From the NCBI RefSeq assembly GCF_001428745.1, contig NZ_LMIO01000004.1:496001-560000 (forward strand): a DNA stretch of 64,000 bases, read 5' to 3'. The DNA is from Leifsonia sp. Root227 (GTDB taxonomy: Bacteria > Actinomycetota > Actinomycetes > Actinomycetales > Microbacteriaceae). Made by a program: the position numbers and the translations under genes. Positions 16,797 through 25,617 of the stretch are shown here, piece by piece. The stretch's first letter is position 1, and every line of letters begins with the position of its first letter. The notes below the pieces were generated by a model. That model was given only the letters and a program-made list of their open reading frames with translations, ran no database searches and was not told the origin of the DNA.

Positions 16797-16882
16797 GCTC
16801 CGACCGTGAGCCGACTTCCCTGCGCAGTCAAGCCATTGCGTGCATCCCGTGGCCGTGCGTACTGTGTGCGACGGACGAGGGG

Positions 16883-17983
16883 ATGCGCGTGCGGACGACG
16901 ATCGGCGTTGAGGAGGAGTTCGTGCTGCTCGATCCCGAAACCCTCGTGCCGGTCGAGCGTGCGCGGGAGGCTCAGGATGCGCTGCGACGCACCGGCGACG
17001 GCTTCGGCCGGGTGATGGCCGAGTTCTTCCCATCGCAGCTCGAGTTCGCGTCGCCGGTGTGCGAGACCGCCGGGCAGGCGCTGGCCTCCATCACCGGCTT
17101 CCGGGAGGAGTTGTCGGCCTGGGCGGCGGAGAACGGCCTGATCGCCTGCGGGGTCGGGCTGCCGTACCGCGTCGCGCAGGAGGCCGAGGTGACGGACGAG
17201 CCGCGCTACCGCGAGATCGCGTCGCACTTCGGGCTCATCGTGCGCGACCACCAGCTCAACGGGCTGCATGTGCACGTCGGCGTCGCCGACAGGGACGCCG
17301 CGGTCGCGGCCTCGAACGCCCTGAGGCCGTGGCTGCCCGTTCTGCTGGCGCTGTCCGCCAACTCGCCCTACTGGAACGGGGTCGACACGGGGTTCGACTC
17401 CTGGCGCGCCATCCACAGCAGGCGCTGGACGACGCACGGCATCCCACCCCGGTTCCTGGATGCGGCGGACTACGACCGCAGGACCGTCGCCCTGCGTGGC
17501 GTCGGAGGCACCTCGGATGCCGGGACGCTCAACTGGGTCGTGCGGCCCTCGGAACGCTATCCGACCGTGGAGGTGCGCGTGTTCGACGCCCAGCTCGACC
17601 CGGAGACGAGCGTGGCGCTCGCGTCGATCGTGCGCGGGCTGGTCCTCGCGTCGGCGGGGCGGGCCACGGGCACCCAGGCCGCGGAGATCGAGCCCGAGCT
17701 CCTGGACTCCGCGCTCTGGCACGCGGCCCGCAACGGTCTCGCGGCCGACCTGCTCGATCCTCGCGACGGCTCGCTCGCCGACGCCCGCGCGGTGGTCCGG
17801 GCCCTTCTCGACGCGGCAGCCGGCGGGCTGGCCGAGCACGGCGACACGGCTGCGGTGTCCGCGGTAGTGGACCGCATCCTGCGCGAGGGCAACGGTGCCA
17901 CCAGGCAGCGGGCGGCGATGACCGAGGGCGGGATGCGCGGGCTCACCGCCGCGATCAGCGCGGACGCCGTCTCCACGTACTGA
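16883..17983 (+). CDS. YbdK-type carboxylate-amine ligase (GCS2 family)
   Basis: ATP-dependent ligase of 366 residues related to glutamate-cysteine ligase. It starts with MRVRTTIGVEEEFVLLDPET, the family hallmark in which the Glu cluster binds Mg-ATP. Further motifs are FFPSQLEFASPVCET and NGLHVHVGVADRD, plus VRPSERYPTVEVRVFDAQ near residue 220. YbdK proteins have weak gamma-glutamylcysteine synthetase activity; in actinobacteria they often have other, unproven acceptors. The gene stands alone and is divergent from the heme-oxygenase-fold gene. Confidence 0.88.
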   Translation: MRVRTTIGVEEEFVLLDPETLVPVERAREAQDALRRTGDGFGRVMAEFFPSQLEFASPVCETAGQALASITGFREELSAWAAENGLIACGVGLPYRVAQEAEVTDEPRYREIASHFGLIVRDHQLNGLHVHVGVADRDAAVAASNALRPWLPVLLALSANSPYWNGVDTGFDSWRAIHSRRWTTHGIPPRFLDAADYDRRTVALRGVGGTSDAGTLNWVVRPSERYPTVEVRVFDAQLDPETSVALASIVRGLVLASAGRATGTQAAEIEPELLDSALWHAARNGLAADLLDPRDGSLADARAVVRALLDAAAGGLAEHGDTAAVSAVVDRILREGNGATRQRAAMTEGGMRGLTAAISADAVSTY

Positions 17984-18083
17984 CAGTCACTCCCTCCCGC
18001 GCGCGAACCGGCGATGCACTGATCCGTGACGCACAGCAAGCTGTCCGGCTGCCGGAGCGGCACGTCGTCACCTACGCGCTTCC

Positions 18084-18803
18084 TTACCCCCACGAATCCT
18101 CGGAGAGATGCCGGAGAGCTACCTCGAGAATGCGCAGGTGCCGAGGCCGGGTGAGGACGAATTCGACGACGTCAGCGATGTCCTCGGGTGTCAGCATGGA
18201 TTGCAGCTCTGGCATGCTTTCGTGCCGCAAGCCACGGCCCATGCCGAACTTTGTCGCCACCCCACCTGGACAGATGTTGACGGTTCGGATTCCGGCCTCT
18301 CGAAGTTCGTGATCCAGTGAGCGAGTGAATCCGACCTGCGCAAATTTGGATGCGACGTAGACGGCCTCGTCTGGAAGCGCCCTGCGCCCCGCCTCCGAGG
18401 CGATCGTCACGAGGTCCGGCGAGCTGCTGAGGCGCAGCGCAGGGAGAGCGGCCCGCACCGTATTGATCAGCCCCTTGACGTTGATGTCGATCATCTCGTC
18501 GACCTCCGCTTGCGGGGTAATCTCGACCGGCCCCCACGAGCCGACACCGGCATTGGCGACCACGATGTCGATCCCACCGTAGGTCTGAGCCGCTCTCTCA
18601 CACGCCGAACTGAGGTCGCGGACACTTCGCACATCCCCCACGAGAGGAAGATAGGACGGCCCGTCTCGGTCCGCTTCGGCGTGCCGGGACAGTGCAGCCA
18701 CTCGCACACCCGCGTCGTGCAGCCGGTGGGCGACGGCCAGCCCGATACCGCTGCTCGCGCCGGTGACGAGAGCGACACGCCCGGCCAATGGCTCACAGAG
18801 CAT
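18084..18803 (-). CDS. SDR-family oxidoreductase of the sugar island
   Basis: Short-chain dehydrogenase of 239 residues. The start at ATG 18803 is chosen because GGAGG lies eight bases before it; an in-frame ATG at 18824 would add seven residues. Motifs: TGASSGIG near residue 14, VANAG, TIASEAG around the catalytic Ser, and YVASK as the active-site YxxxK. It overlaps the end of the aldolase gene by 11 bases and is therefore co-transcribed with it. A polyol or keto-sugar dehydrogenase step ahead of the FGGY kinase is likely. Confidence 0.87.
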   Translation of the reverse strand: MLCEPLAGRVALVTGASSGIGLAVAHRLHDAGVRVAALSRHAEADRDGPSYLPLVGDVRSVRDLSSACERAAQTYGGIDIVVANAGVGSWGPVEITPQAEVDEMIDINVKGLINTVRAALPALRLSSSPDLVTIASEAGRRALPDEAVYVASKFAQVGFTRSLDHELREAGIRTVNICPGGVATKFGMGRGLRHESMPELQSMLTPEDIADVVEFVLTRPRHLRILEVALRHLSEDSWG

Positions 18804-19647
18804 TCCGGCCACCTCCGTTCTCACCGGTGAGAGAACTCAGGATCTCGACGGTTGTGGCACTGACAGCATCGCGGGCGGCACGCAGGTGGGGCCGAGGATC
18901 GGTCGCGGGATTCTGCTCGAACGATCGTCGTAGCGCGTCGCTGTATGTCGTCGCGACGCGGGTCCCGATGTTGACCTTCGTGATCCCCACCGCGACTGCC
19001 CGACGGATGCCCGCCGCGCTGACGCCTGATGACCCGTGAAGGACGAGGGGGACGGACACGCGGTCCGCGATAGCGGCGATGAGCTCGTCGTCGAGTGTCG
19101 CGTCCGCCGTCGGCATACCGTGGGAGCTGCCGACTGCGACCGCCAGTGCGTCGATGCCTGTCGCCGACACGAAAACAGCGGCTTCGTCGGGATCGGTGCG
19201 GACGCCGGACGCATGGGCGCCGCGTTTGCCGCCGATTTCGCCTAGTTCGGCTTCCACATACCAGCCGTCGGCGTGCAACATCTGCGTGAGGTCGGCGACG
19301 GTGCGGACGTTCTCGGCGAACGACAACCGGGATGCGTCCACCATGGCGGACGACACGCCCGTGCCTGCGCCGACCCGGAGCCACGATGGCGTCTCGATGT
19401 GGTCGAGATGGATGCTCGCCAAGGCACGCCTCTGACGCACAAGCTCAGTTAAGCCGCAGAGGAAGGCGCGTGCTCCGCTGGCGTGGAAGTCAAGGCAATG
19501 CTCACTGACCTGGAGGATGACAGGGTGCTCAGCGGCCTCGGCTCCGGCGATGAGGCCATCGGCCTGCTCGAGCGTGACCACATTGAATGCGATGACCCCG
19601 TGGCGGCGCGCGTGGCTCATGATGGCGGCGGTTGTCGTCAGCGGCAC
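18793..19647 (-). CDS. Class II (zinc) ketose-bisphosphate aldolase
   Basis: Aldolase of 284 residues of the Fba/GatY/KbaY group. The start is GTG 19647 behind GAAGGAG; the open frame upstream is non-coding. Zinc and substrate motifs are present: SIHLDHIE (HxDH), EAELGEIGGKRG, VGSSHGMPT (GTSHG equivalent) and LHGSSGV. It would split a ketose-1,6- or -1,7-bisphosphate to DHAP plus an aldehyde. It is divergent from the FGGY kinase gene across a phased-repeat operator. With the kinase and the PfkB protein it gives a complete ketose to triose route. Confidence 0.9.
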   Translation of the reverse strand: MPLTTTAAIMSHARRHGVIAFNVVTLEQADGLIAGAEAAEHPVILQVSEHCLDFHASGARAFLCGLTELVRQRRALASIHLDHIETPSWLRVGAGTGVSSAMVDASRLSFAENVRTVADLTQMLHADGWYVEAELGEIGGKRGAHASGVRTDPDEAAVFVSATGIDALAVAVGSSHGMPTADATLDDELIAAIADRVSVPLVLHGSSGVSAAGIRRAVAVGITKVNIGTRVATTYSDALRRSFEQNPATDPRPHLRAARDAVSATTVEILSSLTGENGGGRNAL

Positions 19648-19680
19648 TTCGGCTCCTTCTTCTTCGATGGATGCTTGACA

Positions 19681-19730
19681 AGTATCGCAAGATATCGCAA
19701 GAATATGCAAGCAATAGCAAGTCAACTGCA
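19681..19730. promoter_or_regulatory. Operator of five 10-bp phased direct repeats
   Basis: Five successive 10-base blocks share the core TATCGCAAGA-like pattern: AGTATCGCAA, GATATCGCAA, GAATATGCAA, GCAATAGCAA and GTCAACTGCA. The period equals one helical turn, so all copies face the same side of the DNA. The array fills the gap between the divergent aldolase and kinase genes and is far richer in A/T than its surroundings. DeoR-family repressors bind repeated half-sites of this sort, and a DeoR gene is in the kinase operon. Confidence 0.7.
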
Positions 19731-19752
19731 ACGAAACCAAGATCGGTCACTG

Positions 19753-21135
19753 ATGACTCAACTACTCGCAGGCCTGGATGTGGGCACCTCATCCTGCAAG
19801 GCCGTGGTGTACACGATCGAGGGTGACGTCGTTGCTTATGGCCGGACGGCCACTCACTGGGAGCGAACGTCAGGGCGCACCGAGATCTCGGCCGTTGCCT
19901 TGTTGGCTGCCGCTGAGGCTGCACTCCGCGAGGCGGTCGCGGCCGCACCGGACGGCGAGATCGTCGGAGTGGGGGTCACGAGCATGGGGGAGTCGAGCGT
20001 CCTCCTGGACCGGCGCGACCGTCCCGTGGTCCCTGTCATCGCGTGGCACGACACTCGAGACACTCGCGAGCTCGAAGAACTCGAGGCGTGGGTGAGCCGG
20101 TCGGAGTTCGCTAAGCGCACTGGCCTGCCGCTCCGGCAGCAGTGGAGCATCACCAAGATCCGGTGGGCGACGCGGCCGGAGCGGCAGCTCGCGGACGTCG
20201 CGCGACGGCTCGACGTGGCTGAGTGGATCGCCTTCAGCCTCGGGGCAGCACCCGTTGCCGAGCAGTCACTCGCCTCGCGGACCGGTCTCTTCGACCTGGC
20301 TGCCCGTGACTGGTGGCTCGACGGCGTGCAGTGGGCTGGTGGATCGGCGCGATGGATGCCCGAGATCGTAACAGCAGGAACGTCGCTCGGACGCGCCAGC
20401 GTGCGGCCCGGCCTCGAACGACTGGCGGGCGCGACAGTCACGGTCGCAGGCCATGACCATCAGGTTGCAGCAGTCGGCGTCGGAGCGGTGGGCGAAGGCG
20501 ATGCACTGGACTCTTGCGGCACGGCCGAGGCGATCGTCCGGACGATCCGTCGCGGAATGCCCGCCGAGGCGATCGACACCGTGACCGCTGCGGGTGTGAC
20601 TGTCGGCTGGTCCCCTCTCGCCGGGCGGTGGACGCTACTAGGCGGAACGCAGGGCGGACGGGCTCTGCAAGTCATACTCGATGTCGTCGGCCTCTCGCCC
20701 GAGGAGGCCGCTCACGCCGCCGCGGCGCTGGGGGCCGTCAGCAGTCCGGTCCGCGTCGACGCGGCCGATCCCGAGAAGATCAGTATCACGGGCATTGATT
20801 CCTCCACGCGGCCTGGCGCGATCTGGCGGGCGGCAGTGGACGACGTGACCGAGCAGGTTGCGGCCATCGACGCTGCGATGACCAAGGCGGCAGGGCCGCG
20901 TGGCGACCTCGTCATCACCGGAGGCTGGTCGGGCGACCGGTCGGTCCAGGAGAGCAAACGTCGTCGGCTCGGCGGTTTCCGCGTCGTCGCCGGCATGGAA
21001 GCCGGCTCCCGCGGAGCAGCGCTCTTCGCGGGCCAGGCCGCGGGAGTGTATCGGGGTGTCAGCGATTTTCCCCCGATCAAAGGCGGGCTAGCGCTGCTCA
21101 AACGGGGAATGGACGAAGTGGGGGTACCGGCATGA
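19753..21135 (+). CDS. FGGY-family carbohydrate kinase
   Basis: Sugar kinase of 460 residues in the ASKHA fold. Start at ATG 19753. The N-terminal phosphate motif LAGLDVGTSSCKAVVY, the catalytic region VIAWHDTRDTRE, and the AGHDHQVAAVGVGAVGEGDA segment are those of gluconate, xylulose and fuculose kinases. The C-terminal ATP site has VITGGWSGDRSVQESKRRRL. It should phosphorylate a ketose or sugar acid taken up by the downstream RbsBAC-like importer. It is the first gene of a five- to ten-gene operon and overlaps the DeoR gene by four bases. Confidence 0.88.
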   Translation: MTQLLAGLDVGTSSCKAVVYTIEGDVVAYGRTATHWERTSGRTEISAVALLAAAEAALREAVAAAPDGEIVGVGVTSMGESSVLLDRRDRPVVPVIAWHDTRDTRELEELEAWVSRSEFAKRTGLPLRQQWSITKIRWATRPERQLADVARRLDVAEWIAFSLGAAPVAEQSLASRTGLFDLAARDWWLDGVQWAGGSARWMPEIVTAGTSLGRASVRPGLERLAGATVTVAGHDHQVAAVGVGAVGEGDALDSCGTAEAIVRTIRRGMPAEAIDTVTAAGVTVGWSPLAGRWTLLGGTQGGRALQVILDVVGLSPEEAAHAAAALGAVSSPVRVDAADPEKISITGIDSSTRPGAIWRAAVDDVTEQVAAIDAAMTKAAGPRGDLVITGGWSGDRSVQESKRRRLGGFRVVAGMEAGSRGAALFAGQAAGVYRGVSDFPPIKGGLALLKRGMDEVGVPA

Positions 21136-21923
21136 ACGCAGGACGAGAGCCGATGCATTCGGTGCAGTATCCGGAGCAGCGTAGGGAGCTGATTCTCACG
21201 AAGCTGCGCACCGAGGGTCGCGCGACGGCGAGCAGCATCGCGGCGGAGCTTCACGTCACCACCGAAACGGTGCGCAAAGACTTCCTGGCCCTTGAGCAGA
21301 TGGGGCTGCTCCGTCGTGTCCATGGCGGCGCCGTCCCCGTCGGTCAGCTGTCATACGAGCCGCCGGTCGCCTCACGCGTCGGCTTCTCGGAGGAGAAAAC
21401 GCGGATCGCCAAAGCCGCACTTGCACACCTACCGGCGGGTGGCTCTGTGCTCATCGACGCCGGGTCGACCACCGGCCGCCTCGCCGACATCTTCCCGTCG
21501 GATCGGGCGCTGACGGTATACACGAACACGCTCAGCATCGCGCTGAGCCTCCTCGACCGGCCACTTCTCACCGTGATGACGCTGGGCGGGAGGGTGCGTC
21601 CGCTGACGGTGGCGGAGGTCGACGACTGGGCGGCCCGCTCCCTCTCCGAGATCAACGTGGACGTGGCGTTCCTCGGCGCGAACGCCGTGTCGATCGAGCG
21701 TGGTCTGACGACGCCCGATCCTGCGGAAGCCGCGATCAAACGTCTGATGCTGTCGAGTGCGCGGCGGCGCATACTGCTTGCCGACCACAGCAAGTTCGGC
21801 CAGGTCAGCACGTGCAAGCATGCCGACCTCAGCGACATCGACCTGGTGATCACGGACTCGGGTATCGACCAACACGAGCTTTCCGCGTTGCGCGGCGTCG
21901 GAGTGGAGGTGGAGCAGGCATGA
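21132..21923 (+). CDS. DeoR/GlpR-family transcriptional repressor
   Basis: Regulator of 263 residues, start overlapping the kinase stop. The N-terminal helix-turn-helix has the signature TASSIAAELHVTTETVRKDF (about 33-52), followed by LLRRVHGGAV. The C-terminal DeoRC sensor domain holds IDAGSTTGRLA and GANAVSIERGLTTPDP, where these proteins bind phosphorylated sugars, and ends with ADHSKFGQ. It very probably binds the five phased repeats at 19681-19730 and is relieved by an intermediate made by the FGGY or PfkB kinase. Confidence 0.9.
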   Translation: MNAGREPMHSVQYPEQRRELILTKLRTEGRATASSIAAELHVTTETVRKDFLALEQMGLLRRVHGGAVPVGQLSYEPPVASRVGFSEEKTRIAKAALAHLPAGGSVLIDAGSTTGRLADIFPSDRALTVYTNTLSIALSLLDRPLLTVMTLGGRVRPLTVAEVDDWAARSLSEINVDVAFLGANAVSIERGLTTPDPAEAAIKRLMLSSARRRILLADHSKFGQVSTCKHADLSDIDLVITDSGIDQHELSALRGVGVEVEQA

Positions 21924-22882
21924 TCGTCACTGTCGCGCCCAATCCCAGCCTCGATCGGACCATCGTCGTCGACTTCCTCAAGCGCGGAGCGGTCAACCGC
22001 GCCTCCGTGAGCTCGAGCGAGCCGAGCGGCAAAGGTGTCAACGTGGCGGTCGCGTTGAACGCGCACGGCATAGATGTCGTGGCGGTGCTGCCGGTCGGCG
22101 GCTTCTCGGGGTTCCAGGTGGTACAGCTGCTCGACGCTCTCGGTGTGCCGCATGTCAGCGTCCCGATCACGGGGGAGGTACGCAGCAACATCAGCCTCAT
22201 CGAACCGGACGCCATCGTGACGAAGATCAACGAGGTGGGGCCGACGCTCAGCCCCGACGAAGCGTCGCGGCTGGTCAGGGCGGTATTGAACCGGTTGGAC
22301 GAGGGCGACTGGCTCGTGGCATCCGGAACGCTTCCTGCTGGCGCCGTCGAAGCGATCTATCCGAGTCTGGTTCGAGGCGCCCAGGAGGTCGGCGCACGTG
22401 TCGCAATCGACACGTCCGGCGAGCCCCTCGACCGCGCGATCGCTGCCGGGCCCGATCTGATCAAGCCGAACGTCTCAGAGCTGTCGGACGTCACTGGGCG
22501 CGACATCGTGTCGCTCGGAGACGTGGTGATGGCTGCGGAGAGCCTGCGTGAGCGCGGCGCAGGGGCAGTGCTCGCCAGCATTGGACCAGACGGCGCTGTA
22601 CTCGTCGCCGATGGCGGTCGCTGGCATGCCGCGGCCCCCGCAATCGAGGTGGTCAGTGCAGTCGGCGCCGGTGATGCCCTCCTCGCTGGGTTCGTCGCCG
22701 CAGGCGGGGCAGGACCGGAGGCTTTGCGGACTGCGATGGGATGGGCGGCCTCAGCCGTGCAACTCCCTGGCACGCTCTCGGCGAGCAGCGCTCCGAGCAT
22801 TCCGATCGACATCACGGGGGACATCGATTTCGGCAGGAAGCTCACCGCTCCCTGCCGGACCAGCGACGCGCCAGACATCTAG
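21920..22882 (+). CDS. 1-phosphofructokinase-like sugar kinase (PfkB family)
   Basis: Ribokinase-fold kinase of 320 residues, overlapping the DeoR gene by ATGA. It begins with IVTVAPNPSLDRTI, typical of FruK and tagatose-6-phosphate kinases. The GKGVNVA segment (about 38-44) binds the sugar, and the anion-hole/catalytic motif VGAGDALLAGF is near 250. Together with an FGGY kinase and a class II aldolase it would make a ketose bisphosphate. Whether it acts on a 1- or 6-phosphate cannot be told from sequence. Confidence 0.88.
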   Translation: MIVTVAPNPSLDRTIVVDFLKRGAVNRASVSSSEPSGKGVNVAVALNAHGIDVVAVLPVGGFSGFQVVQLLDALGVPHVSVPITGEVRSNISLIEPDAIVTKINEVGPTLSPDEASRLVRAVLNRLDEGDWLVASGTLPAGAVEAIYPSLVRGAQEVGARVAIDTSGEPLDRAIAAGPDLIKPNVSELSDVTGRDIVSLGDVVMAAESLRERGAGAVLASIGPDGAVLVADGGRWHAAAPAIEVVSAVGAGDALLAGFVAAGGAGPEALRTAMGWAASAVQLPGTLSASSAPSIPIDITGDIDFGRKLTAPCRTSDAPDI

Positions 22883-22945
22883 CGCGTCGCACGCACCGAG
22901 ACAGCCAGGTCAACAGCCAGTTCAGATCACACAAAGGAGTAAGAA

Positions 22946-24019
22946 ATGAACTTGAAGCGCGCCTTATCCGGGACGTTGCTTGCCGGACTTTCGGCCGGCC
23001 TGCTCGTCCTCACCACAGCATGCAGCGGAGGAGGGGCCGGTCAGTCCGCTTCCGGTGGCGACAAGCCCCTGATCGGTCTGTCCATGCGATTCATCGCCGG
23101 GAACTCCTGGCTGAGCACACTGGCGGATGGTGCGAAAGCGTCCGCGGAATCCAAGGGATACGACCTGGAAGCGGTCGACGCCCAAGGCGACGCCCAAACC
23201 CAGATCCAGCAGATGCAGACGTTCATCAACAAGGGAGCGAAGGCGATCATCATCGAGCCTGTCGGTGACCGCAACGTCGCCGCGGGCATCCAGGCCGCAA
23301 AGCGTGCCAAGGTGCCTGTGATCGTGGTCAACGATCAGGTGAGCAGCGATCTGGCCAAGCAGGTCGCCTGCAACGTGCACGACGACGGTAAGGCCACGGC
23401 AGCACTGGTCGGCGAGATCGCCGCAAAGCGCGCCGTCGCCAAGAAGGGCGAGAGCGCGACGATCAACCTCTACATCCAGGCGCTCTTCCCGCAAGAGCTC
23501 GTGACCGAGAGTCGTGAGAACGGCTTCATGGACGGCTGGAACAAGGAGATGAAGAATCACCCCGGCGTCACGACCAAACGCATCCCGAACAACTACGGCG
23601 AGGCACTCCCCGATAAGACGCTCACCGCGATGAGGAATGTGCTGGCAGGCAACCCGAACGTCGACGTCATCTTCAATCAGACAGACGTGGTGATGCCCGC
23701 GGTAACCGAGGCGCTCAAGGGCTCCGGGCTCATGGACCAGTCCGGCAAGACGGCGGTGACCATCGCCGGTTTCGACGGCGGGATGGACGTGATCAAGGGC
23801 ATGGCGGACGGCACGAGCTCGGTCGTCGCCGACGGACTGAACCGGCCGGCCCTCCAGGCGGCCTATTCCGTCGACGAGGCAATCGCCTCGATCACGGGCA
23901 AGAAGACGGGCGAATGCGAAGGAACGCCGGCCACGCGCATCCTGGCGCCGCTGGCTGTGACGCCCGAGAACGCGTCCAAGTACGTCAACGACAAGATCGC
24001 CTTCGCGGGCACCGAGTAG
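22946..24019 (+). CDS. Sugar-binding lipoprotein, RbsB-like ABC importer
   Basis: Periplasmic-binding-protein type I of 357 residues. AAAGGAG is six bases before the ATG. A signal sequence ends in the lipobox TTAC, giving an anchored Cys26. The two Rossmann-like lobes read LIGLSMRFIAGNSWLSTLAD and IIEPVGDRNVAAGI, as in ribose and related sugar receptors. It is followed by a tandem ATPase and one permease, the complete ribose-type (CUT2) set. The ligand is probably a monosaccharide or small sugar derivative consumed by this island. Confidence 0.92.
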   Translation: MNLKRALSGTLLAGLSAGLLVLTTACSGGGAGQSASGGDKPLIGLSMRFIAGNSWLSTLADGAKASAESKGYDLEAVDAQGDAQTQIQQMQTFINKGAKAIIIEPVGDRNVAAGIQAAKRAKVPVIVVNDQVSSDLAKQVACNVHDDGKATAALVGEIAAKRAVAKKGESATINLYIQALFPQELVTESRENGFMDGWNKEMKNHPGVTTKRIPNNYGEALPDKTLTAMRNVLAGNPNVDVIFNQTDVVMPAVTEALKGSGLMDQSGKTAVTIAGFDGGMDVIKGMADGTSSVVADGLNRPALQAAYSVDEAIASITGKKTGECEGTPATRILAPLAVTPENASKYVNDKIAFAGTE

Positions 24020-24038
24020 GCGGAAGGAGCCACACGTC

Positions 24039-25589
24039 ATGATCGCGTTCGCTGGGACGGCCCAGGACGTCGCCCGGGTCTCCATCACCGGTGTCAGCAA
24101 GTCCTATCCGGGTACGAGAGCCCTGATCGATCTCGACCTCGCCGTGATGCCGGGAGAGGTTCACGGTATCGCCGGACAGAACGGGGCCGGCAAGTCGACC
24201 CTTGTTCGCATCCTCTCGGGAGTCGAGAGGCCGGACACCGGGACCATCCGCCTCGATGGCGAGGAGGTCTCGCTGGAGACGCCCCAGGCCGCCCAGCGGG
24301 CGCAGATCATGACAGTCCACCAGGAGTTGAGCCTGATCCCGTACCTCTCGGTCGCCGAGAACATCTTCGTGGGAGACATGCCACGCACAAGAGCCGGATC
24401 CATCGCCTGGCGCCGGCTTCGGCGGGATGCCAGGCAGCAGCTGCTCGCCCTCGGCTTCGACATCGACGTGCGGAAGCCTGTGTCGGCGCTGCCCATCGCA
24501 CACCGGCAGGCGGTCGAGATCGCCAAGGCGATCAGCCGCAACGCGAGAGTCCTCATCCTCGACGAGCCGACCGCGACCCTGCCGCGGCACGACGTGGCCA
24601 AGCTGTTCGAGCTGCTTCGGCGGCTCCGCACCTCCGGGATCGCCATCATCTTCATCTCGCACCACTTCGATGAGATGTACGAGATCTGCGACACCATCTC
24701 GGTCTTCAGAGACGGAAGACGGGTCGCCGGTTTTGTCGCCGAGGAGGAGAACCACGATGCGATTCTGCAGGCAATGCTCGGCAGCATGAACCCGGAGGAT
24801 TCACAGCGCCTGCAGCTCGGCGCGAGCGACACCCCCAGGCTCGGTCTGGGCAGGGTCGACGGCGAGGTCGCCCTGGAGGTGCAGGGCCTCAGCGACGACT
24901 CGAACCTCAGCGATGTCGACCTGGTGCTGCACAGAGGAGAAGTGCTCGGTGTCGCCGGGCTGTCCGGGAGCGGGCAGACCCAGCTGGCGGCTGCGCTGTT
25001 CGGTGCTCAGAAGTACGCGGCCCGTTCATTCACCGTTTCAGGCCGGCAGGTAGGTAGGCTGCACAGCCCGGCCAACGCGGTACGTCTCGGGTTGGGGCTG
25101 CTGCCGGAAGAGCGCAAATCGCAGGGCCTCATCCTGCCGATGTCGATCACGAGGAATATCACCCTTGCAGCGCTGGGGAAGTTCAGCAGGCTCGCTGTCA
25201 TCGACAAGCGCAAGGAGGCCGCCACCGGCCAGCGAATGCGCACAGCCCTCTCGATCAAGGCGCCCTCGCTCGGACGGCCCGTCGCGACCTTGTCCGGAGG
25301 CAACCAGCAAAAGGTCGCCCTCGCGAAATGGCTCGTCAGTGGCGTGCGCACCCTCATCTTCGTGGAGCCAACCCGCGGAGTCGACGTCGGGGCAAAGCTC
25401 GAGATCTACGAGCTGATCCGAGGCTTCGTGGAGGGCGGTGGTAGCGCGATCATCATCACCTCCGAGATCGACGAGGCGCTGATGTGCGACCGCGTTGCCG
25501 TACTACGCCGCGGCACCATCGTCGCAACGGTCGATCGACCCACCATCGAACGAGACGGCGAAGTCGCCGTCATGAAGTTCTTCGCCTGA
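24039..25589 (+). CDS. Sugar ABC transporter ATPase with two nucleotide-binding domains (RbsA-like)
   Basis: Cytoplasmic ATPase of 516 residues. The first domain has a full Walker A (GQNGAGKSTL, about 47-56) and Walker B ILDEPTATL. The second domain has a degenerate P-loop, GLSGSGQTQLA, and the signature LSGGNQQKVALAKWL, as is normal for CUT2 ATPases in which only one site is fully active. The start at 24039 has GGAAGGAG upstream. Forms the engine for the neighbouring binding protein and permease. Confidence 0.93.
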   Translation: MIAFAGTAQDVARVSITGVSKSYPGTRALIDLDLAVMPGEVHGIAGQNGAGKSTLVRILSGVERPDTGTIRLDGEEVSLETPQAAQRAQIMTVHQELSLIPYLSVAENIFVGDMPRTRAGSIAWRRLRRDARQQLLALGFDIDVRKPVSALPIAHRQAVEIAKAISRNARVLILDEPTATLPRHDVAKLFELLRRLRTSGIAIIFISHHFDEMYEICDTISVFRDGRRVAGFVAEEENHDAILQAMLGSMNPEDSQRLQLGASDTPRLGLGRVDGEVALEVQGLSDDSNLSDVDLVLHRGEVLGVAGLSGSGQTQLAAALFGAQKYAARSFTVSGRQVGRLHSPANAVRLGLGLLPEERKSQGLILPMSITRNITLAALGKFSRLAVIDKRKEAATGQRMRTALSIKAPSLGRPVATLSGGNQQKVALAKWLVSGVRTLIFVEPTRGVDVGAKLEIYELIRGFVEGGGSAIIITSEIDEALMCDRVAVLRRGTIVATVDRPTIERDGEVAVMKFFA

Positions 25590-25617
25590 AACAGCACACG
25601 AACAACGGAGTCAGATC

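Noticed and set aside
19681..19730. A short repeat array considered as a CRISPR remnant
   Set aside because: The units are 10 bases long with no spacers and no cas genes; the place between divergent genes fits an operator.
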